Of a DNA stretch of 64,000 nt, positions 10,911-22,177 are shown one piece after another; position 1 is the stretch's first letter; the number at the start of each line of letters is the position of its first letter. A model generated the notes under the pieces. It made no database searches. It was not told where the DNA came from and saw only the letters and a list, made by a program, of their open reading frames with translations. Origin of the DNA: Cryptosporangium phraense. Lineage in GTDB: Bacteria > Actinomycetota > Actinomycetes > Mycobacteriales > Cryptosporangiaceae. The translations under genes and the position numbers were made by a program. The stretch is from contig NZ_VIRS01000009.1 of the NCBI RefSeq assembly GCF_006912135.1, positions 62,001-126,000 of the forward strand, given 5' to 3'.

Positions 10911-13472
10911 GTGAGAGCCCTACGTCGTTTTACCGTGCGGGCCAAGCTGCCCGAACCGCTGGCCCCGCTCGGTGAGCTCGTGATGAATTTGCGGTGGTCG
11001 TGGAACCCACCCACGGTTGATCTTTTCTCTTCCGTGGATCCCAGAGTCTGGGAACAGGTGCGCCAGGACCCGGTCCGTCTACTGGGGGAGGTCTCCGGTC
11101 AGCGACTGGAGGCGCTCGCCGCGGACCCGGACTTCCTCGGCCGCCTGCGGGACGCCCACGCCGACCTGCAGCGCTATCTCACCGAGCCACGCTGGTACCA
11201 GGAGCACGCCCAGGCCGAAGCCGACGCCGGGAAGCCGCTGCCCGCGTCGATCGCCTACTTTTCCCCGGAGTTCGGCATCACCGAAGTGCTGCCGCAGTAC
11301 TCCGGCGGTCTGGGAATCCTGGCCGGCGACCACCTCAAAGCCGCCAGCGACCTGGGTGCGCCGATCGTCGGGGTCGGCCTCCTGTATCGATCCGGATACT
11401 TCAGTCAGGCGCTCACCGCCGACGGCTGGCAGGCCGAGCACTACCCGCCGCTCGACCCGCACGGCCTGCCGCTGCAGCGGCTGACCGGCGCCGACGGCGC
11501 TCCGCTGCGGATCTCGGTGAACCTGCCCGAGCACCGCACGCTGCACGCGCACATCTGGAAGGCGCAGGTCGGCCGGGTCCCGCTGCTGCTGCTCGACTCC
11601 GACATCGAAGACAACGGCCCGGCCGAGCGCGGGGTCACCGACCGCCTGTACGGCGGCGGCGCCGACCACCGGCTGCTGCAGGAGATCCTGCTCGGCATCG
11701 GGGGCGTCCGGGCGCTGCGCGCGTACGCCGAGCTGACCGGCGAGCCCGCACCCGAGGTCTTCCACACCAACGAGGGCCACGCCGGCTTCCTCGGGGTGGA
11801 GCGCATCCGCGAGCTCGTCCAGGGCACCGGCCTGACGTTCGACCAGGCGCTGTCGGCGGTGCGGGCGGGCACGGTGTTCACCACGCACACACCGGTGCCG
11901 GCCGGCATCGACCGGTTCTCCCGTGACCTGATCGCGCACGTGTTCGGCGCGGGTGTTCTGGCCGACGTGCCCGACATCCCGATCGAGCGGCTGCTCGGGC
12001 TGGGTGCCGAAGACGACCCGGGCGTGTTCAACATGGCCCACATGGGCCTGCGGCTGGGCCAGCGCGCCAACGGCGTCAGCAAGCTGCACGGGATCGTCAG
12101 CCGGGACATGTTCAAGGGGCTCTGGCCGGGCTTCGAGAACTCCGAGGTGCCGATCACGTCGGTCACCAACGGCGTCCACGCGCCGACCTGGGTGGCCCGC
12201 GAGACCGCGGCGATCGGGTCGGGCGCGGTGAACGACGACCTCTGGGCGGCGATCGGCCAGGCGCCGAACCAGCAGCTCTGGGAGACCCGCCGGGCGCTGC
12301 GCAGCAAGCTGGTCGAGGAGGTCCGCCGCCGGCTGCGGGCCTCGTCGCTACGGCGCGGGCACACCGACGCCGAGCTCGGCTGGATCGACTCGGTGTTCGA
12401 CCCGGACGTGCTGACGATCGGGTTCGCCCGCCGGGTGCCGTCGTACAAGCGTCTGACGCTGATGCTGCGCGACCCCGACCGGCTGCGCGCGCTGCTGCTG
12501 GACCCCGACCGTCCTCTGCAGATCGTCATCGCCGGGAAGAGCCACCCGGCCGACGAGGGCGGCAAGATGCTGATCCAGCAGATGGTGCGGTTCACCGACG
12601 ACCCGGCCGTGCGCAACCGGATCGTGTTCCTGCCCGACTACGACATCGGCATGGCCCGGTACCTGTACTGGGGCTGCGACGTCTGGCTGAACAACCCGCT
12701 GCGTCCGCTCGAGGCCTGCGGGACGTCGGGCATGAAGGCGTCGCTCAACGGTGGCCTCAACCTGTCCATCCGGGACGGGTGGTGGGACGAGATGTACGAC
12801 GGCCAGAACGGCTGGGCGATCCCCACCGCCGACGGCGTCATCGACCCGGACCGGCGCGACGACCTGGAGGCGGCGGCGTTCTACGACCTGCTGTCCACCC
12901 ACGTCCGGACGCTGTTCTACGAGCGCGGCGACGACGGCGTCCCGGCCCGCTGGCTGGAGATGGTGCGCCACACGCTCAGCTCGCTCGGCCCGAAGCTCAC
13001 CGCGACGCGGATGGTGGCCGAGTACGTCGACCGGCTGTACGCGCCGGCCGCACGGAGCTCGGCCCGGGTGCTCGCGGACAATTTCGCGGGCGCGCGCGAG
13101 CTGGCCTCCTGGCGGGCCGACGTCGCGCAGCACTGGACCGGCGTCAAGGTGGCGCACGTGGAGTCGTCGGGGATCGGCGACACGCCCGAGCTCGGCGCGA
13201 CCGTCAACATCCGGGCCGAGGTCAACCTCGGCGGGCTGGCGCCCGAGGCGGTGGCGGTCCAGGCCTGCTACGGCACGGTGGACTCCGACGACGTCCTGCA
13301 CGAAGTCGCCACCGTACCGATGCGTCCGCTGGGCAACGGGGGAGACACCTACCGGTACGAAGCCGACATCCCGCTGGAGCAGGCCGGTCCGTTCGGGTAC
13401 ACCGTGCGTGTCCTTCCGCACCACGAGTTGTTGACCGATCCGGTCGAGCTCGGTCTAGTCACGACCGCCTAG
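10911..13472 (+). CDS. glgP: Alpha-glucan (glycogen) phosphorylase GlgP
   Basis: 853 residues from the GTG at 10911. The frame is open about 500 bp further upstream, but that part is antisense to glgE. The leaderless -10 and the family-typical beginning (RRFTVRAKLPEPLAPLGELV, then NLRWSWNPP) fix the start. Family features are AYFSPEFGITEVLPQYSGGLG, GDHLKAASDLG, VFHTNEGHAGFLGVERI, the PLP-site region EACGTSGMKASLNGGLNL, and FARRVPSYKR. It releases glucose-1-phosphate from alpha-1,4-glucan using phosphate. It belongs to the shorter Thermotoga/mycobacterial class of phosphorylases rather than the E. coli MalP class. It is divergent from the glgE operon, which places glucan breakdown beside synthesis. 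Confidence 0.95.
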   Translation: MRALRRFTVRAKLPEPLAPLGELVMNLRWSWNPPTVDLFSSVDPRVWEQVRQDPVRLLGEVSGQRLEALAADPDFLGRLRDAHADLQRYLTEPRWYQEHAQAEADAGKPLPASIAYFSPEFGITEVLPQYSGGLGILAGDHLKAASDLGAPIVGVGLLYRSGYFSQALTADGWQAEHYPPLDPHGLPLQRLTGADGAPLRISVNLPEHRTLHAHIWKAQVGRVPLLLLDSDIEDNGPAERGVTDRLYGGGADHRLLQEILLGIGGVRALRAYAELTGEPAPEVFHTNEGHAGFLGVERIRELVQGTGLTFDQALSAVRAGTVFTTHTPVPAGIDRFSRDLIAHVFGAGVLADVPDIPIERLLGLGAEDDPGVFNMAHMGLRLGQRANGVSKLHGIVSRDMFKGLWPGFENSEVPITSVTNGVHAPTWVARETAAIGSGAVNDDLWAAIGQAPNQQLWETRRALRSKLVEEVRRRLRASSLRRGHTDAELGWIDSVFDPDVLTIGFARRVPSYKRLTLMLRDPDRLRALLLDPDRPLQIVIAGKSHPADEGGKMLIQQMVRFTDDPAVRNRIVFLPDYDIGMARYLYWGCDVWLNNPLRPLEACGTSGMKASLNGGLNLSIRDGWWDEMYDGQNGWAIPTADGVIDPDRRDDLEAAAFYDLLSTHVRTLFYERGDDGVPARWLEMVRHTLSSLGPKLTATRMVAEYVDRLYAPAARSSARVLADNFAGARELASWRADVAQHWTGVKVAHVESSGIGDTPELGATVNIRAEVNLGGLAPEAVAVQACYGTVDSDDVLHEVATVPMRPLGNGGDTYRYEADIPLEQAGPFGYTVRVLPHHELLTDPVELGLVTTA

Positions 13473-13487
13473 TCCATAATCTGGGCT

Positions 13488-14179
13488 ATGGCCTCTGTAA
13501 CCGGTGGTGGTCGGTCCGCCACGAGCTCCGAGGAGCCCGTGGCGGACCGGCCGACGGGCGAGCCCGAGCTGAGGATCCTCGACGACCAGCTCCGCGTCGT
13601 CGACTCCAAGATCCAGCAGCACCGGCGCCGGATGCGGGCCGCGATCGACGTGTTCGGCCTGCTCGGGTTCGGGCTCGCGTTCGTCGGGCTGATCGTCGTG
13701 GCCAGCCTGGCCGCGGTCTCGTTCGCGTCCGACGAGCCCGGCGTCGGGATGTTGTTCAGCGCGCTGACCGTCGTCGCGCTGCCGATCGTCGGCATTGCCG
13801 CCTGGCACGCGTTCGGTGGCCTCTGGGGGCTCTCGCTGGAACTGCGCGACCTGCGGAAGCGGCAGGCCGAGCTGTACACCCAGATCTCCCGGGCCGAGGC
13901 CGCGTCGCCGGTCGACGCCGGCCGGGCCCGGCTCGACGACACCCGGGTCGACACCGGGCCGCCCTCCGGCCTGGGCGGGTTCATGGGCGGGCTCGGGCGT
14001 GGCGCGCCCCGGGTCGCGCTGCGCGAGCCGCCGGCCGGCAACAGCCCCGACGGCTACCGCGAGATCAACGACCAGAACCGGGGCATCTTCGGCCGCACGG
14101 CCGCCCTCTGGTTACTCGTCGCGTCCGGGATCCTGTTCCTGATCTTCATCGTCGGCGTCGCGCTGGGCACGGCCACCAC

Positions 14180-14183
<4 letters not shown>
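13488..14183 (+). CDS. Membrane protein of unknown function with central coiled region (231 aa)
   Basis: I do not recognise a family. An N-terminal cytosolic stretch (VADRPTGEPELRILDDQLRV, helical) leads to two adjacent transmembrane helices at about 55-108 (IDVFGLLGFGLAFVGLIVVA; FSALTVVALPIVGIAAWHAF). A charged helical segment (LELRDLRKRQAELYTQISRA) that could form a coiled coil comes next, then a Gly/Pro-rich stretch and a last transmembrane helix at the C terminus (LWLLVASGILFLIFIVGVAL). The start ATG lies 15 bp after the glgP stop, and CATAAT sits 7 nt before the ATG, suggesting its own leaderless promoter. Its stop overlaps that of the convergent glgX by 4 bp. Confidence 0.75.
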
Positions 14184-16315
<2,132 letters not shown>

Positions 16316-16452
16316 TGCGCCCCCTAGCAGCCTGTTGTGCACAGATTAGGGGTCTGCTCGGGTAAACGTAACTAGACCTCCCAAGATGTGACTGCGCGCC
16401 TGGTTCTGTTGGGTACCACGCGGCGCGCCGAGACGGGGGAGGGCGTCCGAGG

Positions 16453-17418
16453 TTGGCCGACGTGTTGTTGGATGGGGGCGTGCCTGCTGTTGGTCGCGCC
16501 TCCGTGCCTCCCGCGTCCGTTTCGCCGATCTTCTCGGTGACGTCCGGTGTATCGGTCGTCCCCGATGCGGCGCTGCCTGCGAAACCGCGGAAGGTCGTGG
16601 CGCCGGAGGCGCCGCGGACGTATCCGGAGCCGGACCCGGACGCGGTGCTCGACCTGGCCGGCGTCACGGTGACCCGGAGCGGCAACGACCTGCTCGACGA
16701 GATCTCCTGGAAGGTCGCCCCGGAGGACCGGTGGGTGGTCCTCGGGCCGAACGGCGCGGGCAAGACCACGCTGCTCTCGGTCGCCGCGGCGCGGCTCCAC
16801 CCGACCCGCGGCCGGGTCGCGATCCTCGGCGAGCAGCTCGGCAAGGTCGATGTCTTCGAGCTCCGGCCGCGGATCGGCCTCTCGTCCGCGTCGCTCGCGG
16901 AGCGCATCCCGTCCGACGAGACGGTGGCCGACGTCGTGGTCACGGCCGCGTACGCGGTGGTCGGCCGCTTCAACGAGCAGTACGACGGTCTGGACGCTAC
17001 GCGGGGCCGGGGTCTGCTGGCCCAGTTCGGTGTGGAGCACCTGGCCGATCGGCTGTACGGGACGCTCAGCGAGGGCGAACGCAAGCGGGTCCAGATCGCC
17101 CGGGCGCTGATGACCGACCCCGAGGTGCTGATGCTCGACGAGCCGGCCGCCGGGCTCGACCTGGGTGGGCGGGAGGACCTGGTCCGTCGCTTGTCGACGC
17201 TCGCGCGGGACCCGTACTCGCCGGCGCTGATCCTGGTGACGCACCACGTCGAGGAGATCCCGCCGGGCATCACGCACGCGTTGCTGCTGCGCAAGGGCGC
17301 GGTAGTTGCGGCCGGGCCGGTGGAGTCGGCGCTGACCGCCGAGACGCTGTCGTCGACGTTCGGGCTGCCGCTGCGTCTCGACCAGCGCGACGGAAGGTAC
17401 AGCGCCCGCGCGCTTTGA
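16453..17418 (+). CDS. ABC transporter-type ATP-binding protein
   Basis: 321 residues if started at the TTG at 16453; a GTG at 16462 and later starts are possible, because the ABC domain only begins near residue 60 (VLDLAGVTVTRSGNDLLDEI). It has Walker A GPNGAGKTTLL, signature LSEGERKRVQIARALM, Walker B VLMLDEPAAGLDL and the switch histidine in LVTHHVEEIPPG, so it is a complete ATPase. No permease or binding protein gene is adjacent. It resembles stand-alone YlmA/ModF-like ATPases of actinobacteria. Substrate and partner are unknown. The first 60 residues are Pro/Val-rich and may not be translated. Confidence 0.85.
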   Translation: MADVLLDGGVPAVGRASVPPASVSPIFSVTSGVSVVPDAALPAKPRKVVAPEAPRTYPEPDPDAVLDLAGVTVTRSGNDLLDEISWKVAPEDRWVVLGPNGAGKTTLLSVAAARLHPTRGRVAILGEQLGKVDVFELRPRIGLSSASLAERIPSDETVADVVVTAAYAVVGRFNEQYDGLDATRGRGLLAQFGVEHLADRLYGTLSEGERKRVQIARALMTDPEVLMLDEPAAGLDLGGREDLVRRLSTLARDPYSPALILVTHHVEEIPPGITHALLLRKGAVVAAGPVESALTAETLSSTFGLPLRLDQRDGRYSARAL

Positions 17419-17456
17419 GCTATTAGGCATTGCTTCGCGGCCTAGAGTTGATGGAT

Positions 17457-19973
17457 ATGGGCCGACACGACCAGATGCTCCTCGAGATCGGGGAAGACAT
17501 CGCCGGGTACACGGTGGAGTCGTTCGTCGCCCGCGGTGGGATGGCCGTGGTGTACAAGGCGGTCGACAAGCGCCTCGGGCGGCCGGTCGCGCTCAAGCTG
17601 ATCGCGCCGGAGCTGGCGTCGGATCCGACGTTCCGGGCCCGGTTCACCCGGGAGAGCGAGCTCGCCGCGTCGCTCGACCATCCGAACGTGCTGCCGGTGT
17701 ACCAGGCCGGTGAGTTCGACGGGATGCTGTACGCGGTTCTGCGCTATGTGGACGGCGAGGACCTCGACCGGGTGATCAGGCGCCGGGGCCGGCTGACGCC
17801 GGGGGAGACGATCACGATCTTCTCCGCGGTGGCGGCGGCTCTGGACGCGGCCCACGAGCGGCAGCTGGTGCATCGGGACGTGAAGCCGGGCAACGTGCTG
17901 CTGACCGGTTCGGACGATCAGTACGGGATGAACCTCGCCCAGCGGCACGTGTACCTGACCGACTTCGGGCTGACGAAGCGCGCCGCGGACGTGACCGGGC
18001 TGACGACGGCCGGCCAGTTCCTCGGGACGATCGCCTACGTCGCGCCCGAGCAGATCGCGAACCAGCCGGTCGACCATCGGGCGGACGTGTACTCGCTCGG
18101 GTGCGTGCTGTACCACGTGTTGAGCGGGTCGGCGCCGTTCGATCGGCGCGATTACGTGGCGATGATGTGGGCGCACATCTCGTCACCGCCGCCGTTGCTG
18201 TCGGACGCGGTGGAAAACGTGCCGCCGGCCGCGGACGCGGTGTTGCAGTCGGCGATGGCGAAGCGGCCGGGGGCTCGGCCGGACAGCTGCAGTGCGCTGA
18301 TCGGTCAGTTGCGGGATGCGTTCGGGCTCGGGGTGGATGCGCCGCTGCGGTTGGCCGAGAAGAGGATCCGGCCGACGCCGGGGGTCCGGGAGCGGTTCGC
18401 GGGGGAGCCTGCGGACGACCGGCCGACGATCAAGCGCACCGGCCCGCCTACGGGCGGGACGCCCGCGGGAGCACAGCCATCGCCGCCGACCGGCCACCCG
18501 AACGGCTCCACCCCCGCCCCCGAGGCCCCGCCGGCCCCGCCTCCGGAACCGGCCGTGCCCGCTGGGCCCGATTCGAGTGCCGAGACGACTCTCCTCGCGT
18601 CTCCCGGCCCCGCCGACGCCCCCGCGGCCACCGGAGCGCCGTACTATCCCGCGCCGCCCGAGGTGGCTCCCTGGACGACCGGGGCCGACAGCGGCCCTCC
18701 GCCGAGCTTGGGCGACGTCCTGCGAACACCGTCGCCCTCGCCGGAACCCGAGGTCGCATTCCGGGCCGAGGCCCCGGCCGCGCCGACCGAGAAGCGCCCC
18801 CGCCCGGAGCCCGAGCGCGACACCCCACAAACCCTGCTGAGCCACCGCCGCGACCCCGAACCACCCCGCCCGGGCACCCGCTCCTGGCGCATCCCGGTCC
18901 TGGCCGGCGTCGTCGTCCTGGTGATCCTCCTCGGGGTGGCCGCGTTCATCGTGCTCGGCCCGGACGACGACAACGACTCGAACAACGCCGCCACCCCGAC
19001 TCCGACGGCCGGCGCGAGCGTCACCCCGTCCGCTACCGCCTCGATCCCGGCCAGCCTCGCCCAGCCGACCGTCCAGAAGACGATCCCGGTCGGCCGGGGC
19101 CCCCAGGGCATCGCGTTCGCCCCCGACAACCGCTTCGTCTACGTCGCCAACAGCGACAGCCGCACGGTCTCGGTCGTCGACACCGAAGAGCTCGGCCAGG
19201 TCGCCACGATCCCCACCCGCGACCAACCCCAGTACCTCGCGATCAACCGCGACGGCACCAAGCTCTACGTCTCAACCCACAACGACAACGGCACCGGCAA
19301 CACGGTCGCGGTCGTCGACACGAAGACCCGCCAGGTCACCAAGCGCATCAACGTGGGCAATCCCGACCAGCCGTCCAACCCGTACGCGCTGGCGCTCTCG
19401 CCCGACGGCGCTCTCCTCTACGTGCCCGACCACGAGCGCAGCGTCATCACGGTCATCGGCACCGCTCAGGAGCAGGTCCTGATGACGCTCGGGGTCAAGC
19501 CCAAGCCGCACTGGGTGACGTTCGCCCCGGACGGCCGGTCCGCGTACGTCGCCGACCACGAGTCGAACCTGATCTCGGTGATCGACACCGCGAAGACGAC
19601 GGTGACGGCCACGATCCCGGTCGGGAAGAGCCCGCACAGCGTCGCCGTGACCCCCGACGGCACGACGGCCCTCACCGCGAACTTCGACGTCGACACGTCG
19701 TCGGTCGTCGATCTGAAGACGAAGAACGTCCGCACGGTGAACGTCGGCAAGAACCCTCGGTGCGTGGCGGTGTCCGCGGACGGGAGGCACGCGTACTACG
19801 CGGCCACCGGAGACGGTCGGCTGACCGTGATCGACATCAAGACCCTCCGACGCACGGCGAGCCTGGCCGTGGGGCAGGAGCCGTGGGTCGTGGCGGTCTC
19901 GCCGGACGGGTACACCGGGTGGGTGAGCAACCGGGCGTCGAACACGGTGTCCGTGGTCACGCTCGCGCGGTGA
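17457..19973 (+). CDS. Membrane Ser/Thr protein kinase with C-terminal YVTN beta-propeller
   Basis: 838 residues from the ATG at 17457, chosen because TAGAGT lies 8 nt upstream (leaderless spacing); an ATG at 17451 is also in frame. The kinase domain (about 17-270) has ATP lysine K47 in VALKLI, HRDVKPGN with Asp141, DFGLTKR at 169-175 and APEQ. A Pro-rich linker of about 170 residues leads to a transmembrane helix at 479-500 (PVLAGVVVLVILLGVAAFIV). An acidic spacer and six to seven YVTN-type repeats (NRFVYVANSDSRTVSVVDT and similar, to the C terminus) form a predicted extracytoplasmic propeller. A hairpin at 20016-20035 follows the gene. It is paralogous in design, not in sensor type, to the kinase at 509-2632. 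Confidence 0.93.
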   Translation: MGRHDQMLLEIGEDIAGYTVESFVARGGMAVVYKAVDKRLGRPVALKLIAPELASDPTFRARFTRESELAASLDHPNVLPVYQAGEFDGMLYAVLRYVDGEDLDRVIRRRGRLTPGETITIFSAVAAALDAAHERQLVHRDVKPGNVLLTGSDDQYGMNLAQRHVYLTDFGLTKRAADVTGLTTAGQFLGTIAYVAPEQIANQPVDHRADVYSLGCVLYHVLSGSAPFDRRDYVAMMWAHISSPPPLLSDAVENVPPAADAVLQSAMAKRPGARPDSCSALIGQLRDAFGLGVDAPLRLAEKRIRPTPGVRERFAGEPADDRPTIKRTGPPTGGTPAGAQPSPPTGHPNGSTPAPEAPPAPPPEPAVPAGPDSSAETTLLASPGPADAPAATGAPYYPAPPEVAPWTTGADSGPPPSLGDVLRTPSPSPEPEVAFRAEAPAAPTEKRPRPEPERDTPQTLLSHRRDPEPPRPGTRSWRIPVLAGVVVLVILLGVAAFIVLGPDDDNDSNNAATPTPTAGASVTPSATASIPASLAQPTVQKTIPVGRGPQGIAFAPDNRFVYVANSDSRTVSVVDTEELGQVATIPTRDQPQYLAINRDGTKLYVSTHNDNGTGNTVAVVDTKTRQVTKRINVGNPDQPSNPYALALSPDGALLYVPDHERSVITVIGTAQEQVLMTLGVKPKPHWVTFAPDGRSAYVADHESNLISVIDTAKTTVTATIPVGKSPHSVAVTPDGTTALTANFDVDTSSVVDLKTKNVRTVNVGKNPRCVAVSADGRHAYYAATGDGRLTVIDIKTLRRTASLAVGQEPWVVAVSPDGYTGWVSNRASNTVSVVTLAR

Positions 19974-20015
19974 GCCCGACTACCCGCCGGTAGGCTGCCG
20001 CCAACGGCATCGAGG

Positions 20016-20035
20016 CCGGACGGCTGCCCGTCCGG
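20016..20035 (+). terminator. 8-bp hairpin between the YVTN kinase and the hydratase gene
   Basis: ccggacgg (20016-20023) and ccgtccgg (20028-20035) are perfect inverted arms with a 4-nt loop. No T-run follows. It could be a weak terminator or a leader hairpin just before the ribosome site of the next gene. Confidence 0.35.
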
Positions 20036-20054
20036 AGAAGGGTGGTCGGGGCGG

Positions 20055-20837
20055 ATGACCGGCGAATTCGTGACGCTCGAGGTGACGGACAAGATCGGCA
20101 CGATCCGGCTGGACCGGCCGAAGATGAACGCGCTCAACACCCAGGTGCAGCAGGAGTTGCGGGCCGCGGCCCAGGAGGCGACCGAGCGGGACGACGTGCG
20201 CGCGGTCGTGCTCTACGGCGGGCCGAAGGTGTTCGCGGCCGGTGCCGACATCAAGGAGTTCGCCGAGACCGACTACACCCGGATGGTGGCTCGGGCCGAG
20301 GCGCTGACCGGGTCGCTGACCGCGGTCGCGCGGATCCCCAAGCCGGTGATCGCCGCGGTCACCGGGTTCGCGCTCGGCGGTGGGTGCGAGCTGGCGCTGA
20401 CCGCGGACTTCCGGGTCGCGGGCGACAACGCGAAGCTCGGCCAGCCGGAGATACTGCTCGGGATCATCCCGGGCGCCGGTGGCACGCAGCGGCTGACCCG
20501 GCTGGTCGGTCCGGCCAAGGCCAAGGACCTGATCTACTCCGGGCGGTTCGTCGACGCGGCCGAGGCGCTGGCGATCGGCCTCGTCGACAAGGTCGTCGCG
20601 CCGGACGACGTGTACGCGGCCGCGGTCGAGTGGGCGTCGCAGTTCGCGAACGGGCCGGCCTGGGCCCTGCGAGCCGCGAAGGCGGCGATCGACGGCGGGC
20701 TCGACGTCGACCTGGAGACCGGGCTGCGGCTGGAGAGCCAGCTGTTCGCGGGTCTGTTCGCGACCGAGGACAAGCGGATCGGCATGGAGTCGTTCCTGGC
20801 CAACGGCCCGGGCAAAGCCGAGTTCACCGGCGCCTAG
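20055..20837 (+). CDS. Enoyl-CoA hydratase/isomerase family protein
   Basis: 260 residues, standard crotonase length. The oxyanion-hole motif AAGADIKEF and the second loop GFALGGGCELALTADFRVAG are present. The catalytic glutamate region reads LGQPEILLGIIPGAGGTQRL, so both acid residues of true hydratases (E in PEI and E in the GGGCELA context) appear kept. It hydrates 2-enoyl-CoA in beta-oxidation or a related pathway and has a soluble, cytoplasmic appearance. GAAGGGTGG about 10 nt upstream can serve as ribosome site. The stop overlaps the convergent acyltransferase gene by 4 bp. No other fatty-acid gene is adjacent, so the exact substrate is open. Confidence 0.93.
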   Translation: MTGEFVTLEVTDKIGTIRLDRPKMNALNTQVQQELRAAAQEATERDDVRAVVLYGGPKVFAAGADIKEFAETDYTRMVARAEALTGSLTAVARIPKPVIAAVTGFALGGGCELALTADFRVAGDNAKLGQPEILLGIIPGAGGTQRLTRLVGPAKAKDLIYSGRFVDAAEALAIGLVDKVVAPDDVYAAAVEWASQFANGPAWALRAAKAAIDGGLDVDLETGLRLESQLFAGLFATEDKRIGMESFLANGPGKAEFTGA

Positions 20838-22009
20838 AGTGCCCGCCCGACCGGTGTGAGGCCGGAGTAGGCCGCCAGCGCCCGCGCCTCGGTGTCGACC
20901 GTCCGTGGCGCGCTGCGCGTGTGCTGTCGGCTGCGCTCTTTCAGAGCGCGGCTCATCCGACGGCTGCCGGGTTCCTCGACGTACCGGTTGAGGGCCCAGG
21001 CCAGTCCGACGACGACCAGGCCGACGAAGACGAGCACGAACCAGCGGTTGAGCCCGAGCCGCACGTTGCCGATCGTCAGCAGCGTGTAGCCGATGTTCTC
21101 GTGCAGCAGGTACAGCGGGTAGGTGAGCGCGCCGAGGAACGCGATCCGGGCCGCGCCCGGCACGCGCACGCCGCCGACCAGCAGCGCGAACGCGACGAAC
21201 GTCGTCAGCAGCACGGCGCACACCACCCAGCCCGAGAACGGCAGCCCGTACTTGCGGGTCAGCGCGTTCGCGAACGACACGCCCCGCACCAGCGCCCAGC
21301 CGCAGGACGCGAGCGTGATGCCCAGCGCCACCCAGCGTTGCCGCCGGCTCAGCGACGCGCCCGGCCCCTCCTTGGCCAGCAGCGCGAACCCCACCCCGGC
21401 GGTGAAGTACGGCGTCCACTCCGGGACGAACAGCCGGGCCCAGCCGTCGGACATCGACCAGAACGAGTGCACCAGCGAGATCCCCAGCCAGAGGCCGGCC
21501 CCGGCCAGCACCCGGTTCACGGTCAGCCCGACGACCGTGCCCACCGCGACCAGCCCGTAGAACGCGAGCTCGACCAGCAACGTCCAGTACACCCCGTCGA
21601 CGTAGGTGACGCCGAACGCCTCGCTGCCCATCGTCAGGTTGGCGGCCCACTGACCGAACGAGACCGACAGCCGGTCGCCGGGCAGGAGCGTCACCGCCAG
21701 CGCGGTGACCGTGCAGGCGACCCAGAACGCCGGGTACAGCCGGCCGGCCCGGTTGAGCAGGAACGTGCCCGCGGTGCGCCCCCAGGCGCTCCGGAGGATG
21801 ACGAACCCGCTGATCACGAAGAACACGTCGACGCCGAGGTAGCCGTACCGGAACAGGGCCGCGTGGCCCTCGAAGCCGGTGGTCGCCAGCGGGGTCGACC
21901 CGGTGGTCGAGCGGAACATCCAGTGGAACGCGACGACGGCGGCCGCCGCGAGGAAGCGGAGGACGTCGAGTTCATGGCAGCGTCGTAACTGGCCGGTTGT
22001 AGCACGCAC
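20834..22009 (-). CDS. Membrane acyltransferase, OafA/YrhL (acyltransferase-3) family
   Basis: 391 residues from the GTG at 22009 (VRATTGQLRRCHELDVLRFL); the frame is open about 100 bp further upstream without family similarity. RFLAAAAVVAFHWMF carries the conserved His, and YGYLGVDVFFVISGFVI is the diagnostic second segment. About ten transmembrane helices follow. The Arg-rich C terminus (EEPGSRRMSRALKERSRQHT) is cytosolic. Family members move acyl groups onto exported sugars, peptidoglycan or antibiotics; the substrate here cannot be inferred. It is a single gene, divergent from the proline-rich protein gene at 22178. Confidence 0.9.
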   Translation of the reverse strand: MRATTGQLRRCHELDVLRFLAAAAVVAFHWMFRSTTGSTPLATTGFEGHAALFRYGYLGVDVFFVISGFVILRSAWGRTAGTFLLNRAGRLYPAFWVACTVTALAVTLLPGDRLSVSFGQWAANLTMGSEAFGVTYVDGVYWTLLVELAFYGLVAVGTVVGLTVNRVLAGAGLWLGISLVHSFWSMSDGWARLFVPEWTPYFTAGVGFALLAKEGPGASLSRRQRWVALGITLASCGWALVRGVSFANALTRKYGLPFSGWVVCAVLLTTFVAFALLVGGVRVPGAARIAFLGALTYPLYLLHENIGYTLLTIGNVRLGLNRWFVLVFVGLVVVGLAWALNRYVEEPGSRRMSRALKERSRQHTRSAPRTVDTEARALAAYSGLTPVGRAL

Positions 22010-22177
22010 CGTTCCCAGGTATCCACGCGCGGTGAAGAACGAACTAAGGAACCATCGATGTGAGGAAGTTCGCGCGGTGGAGCGAGTCCGCTTCCCGACC
22101 CCGGGATGGGACATTCACAGGTGTCGCCTACCCTGACGGCGCCAAGCGTCCGCGCGGCCGCGGTGGAGGAGAACGGG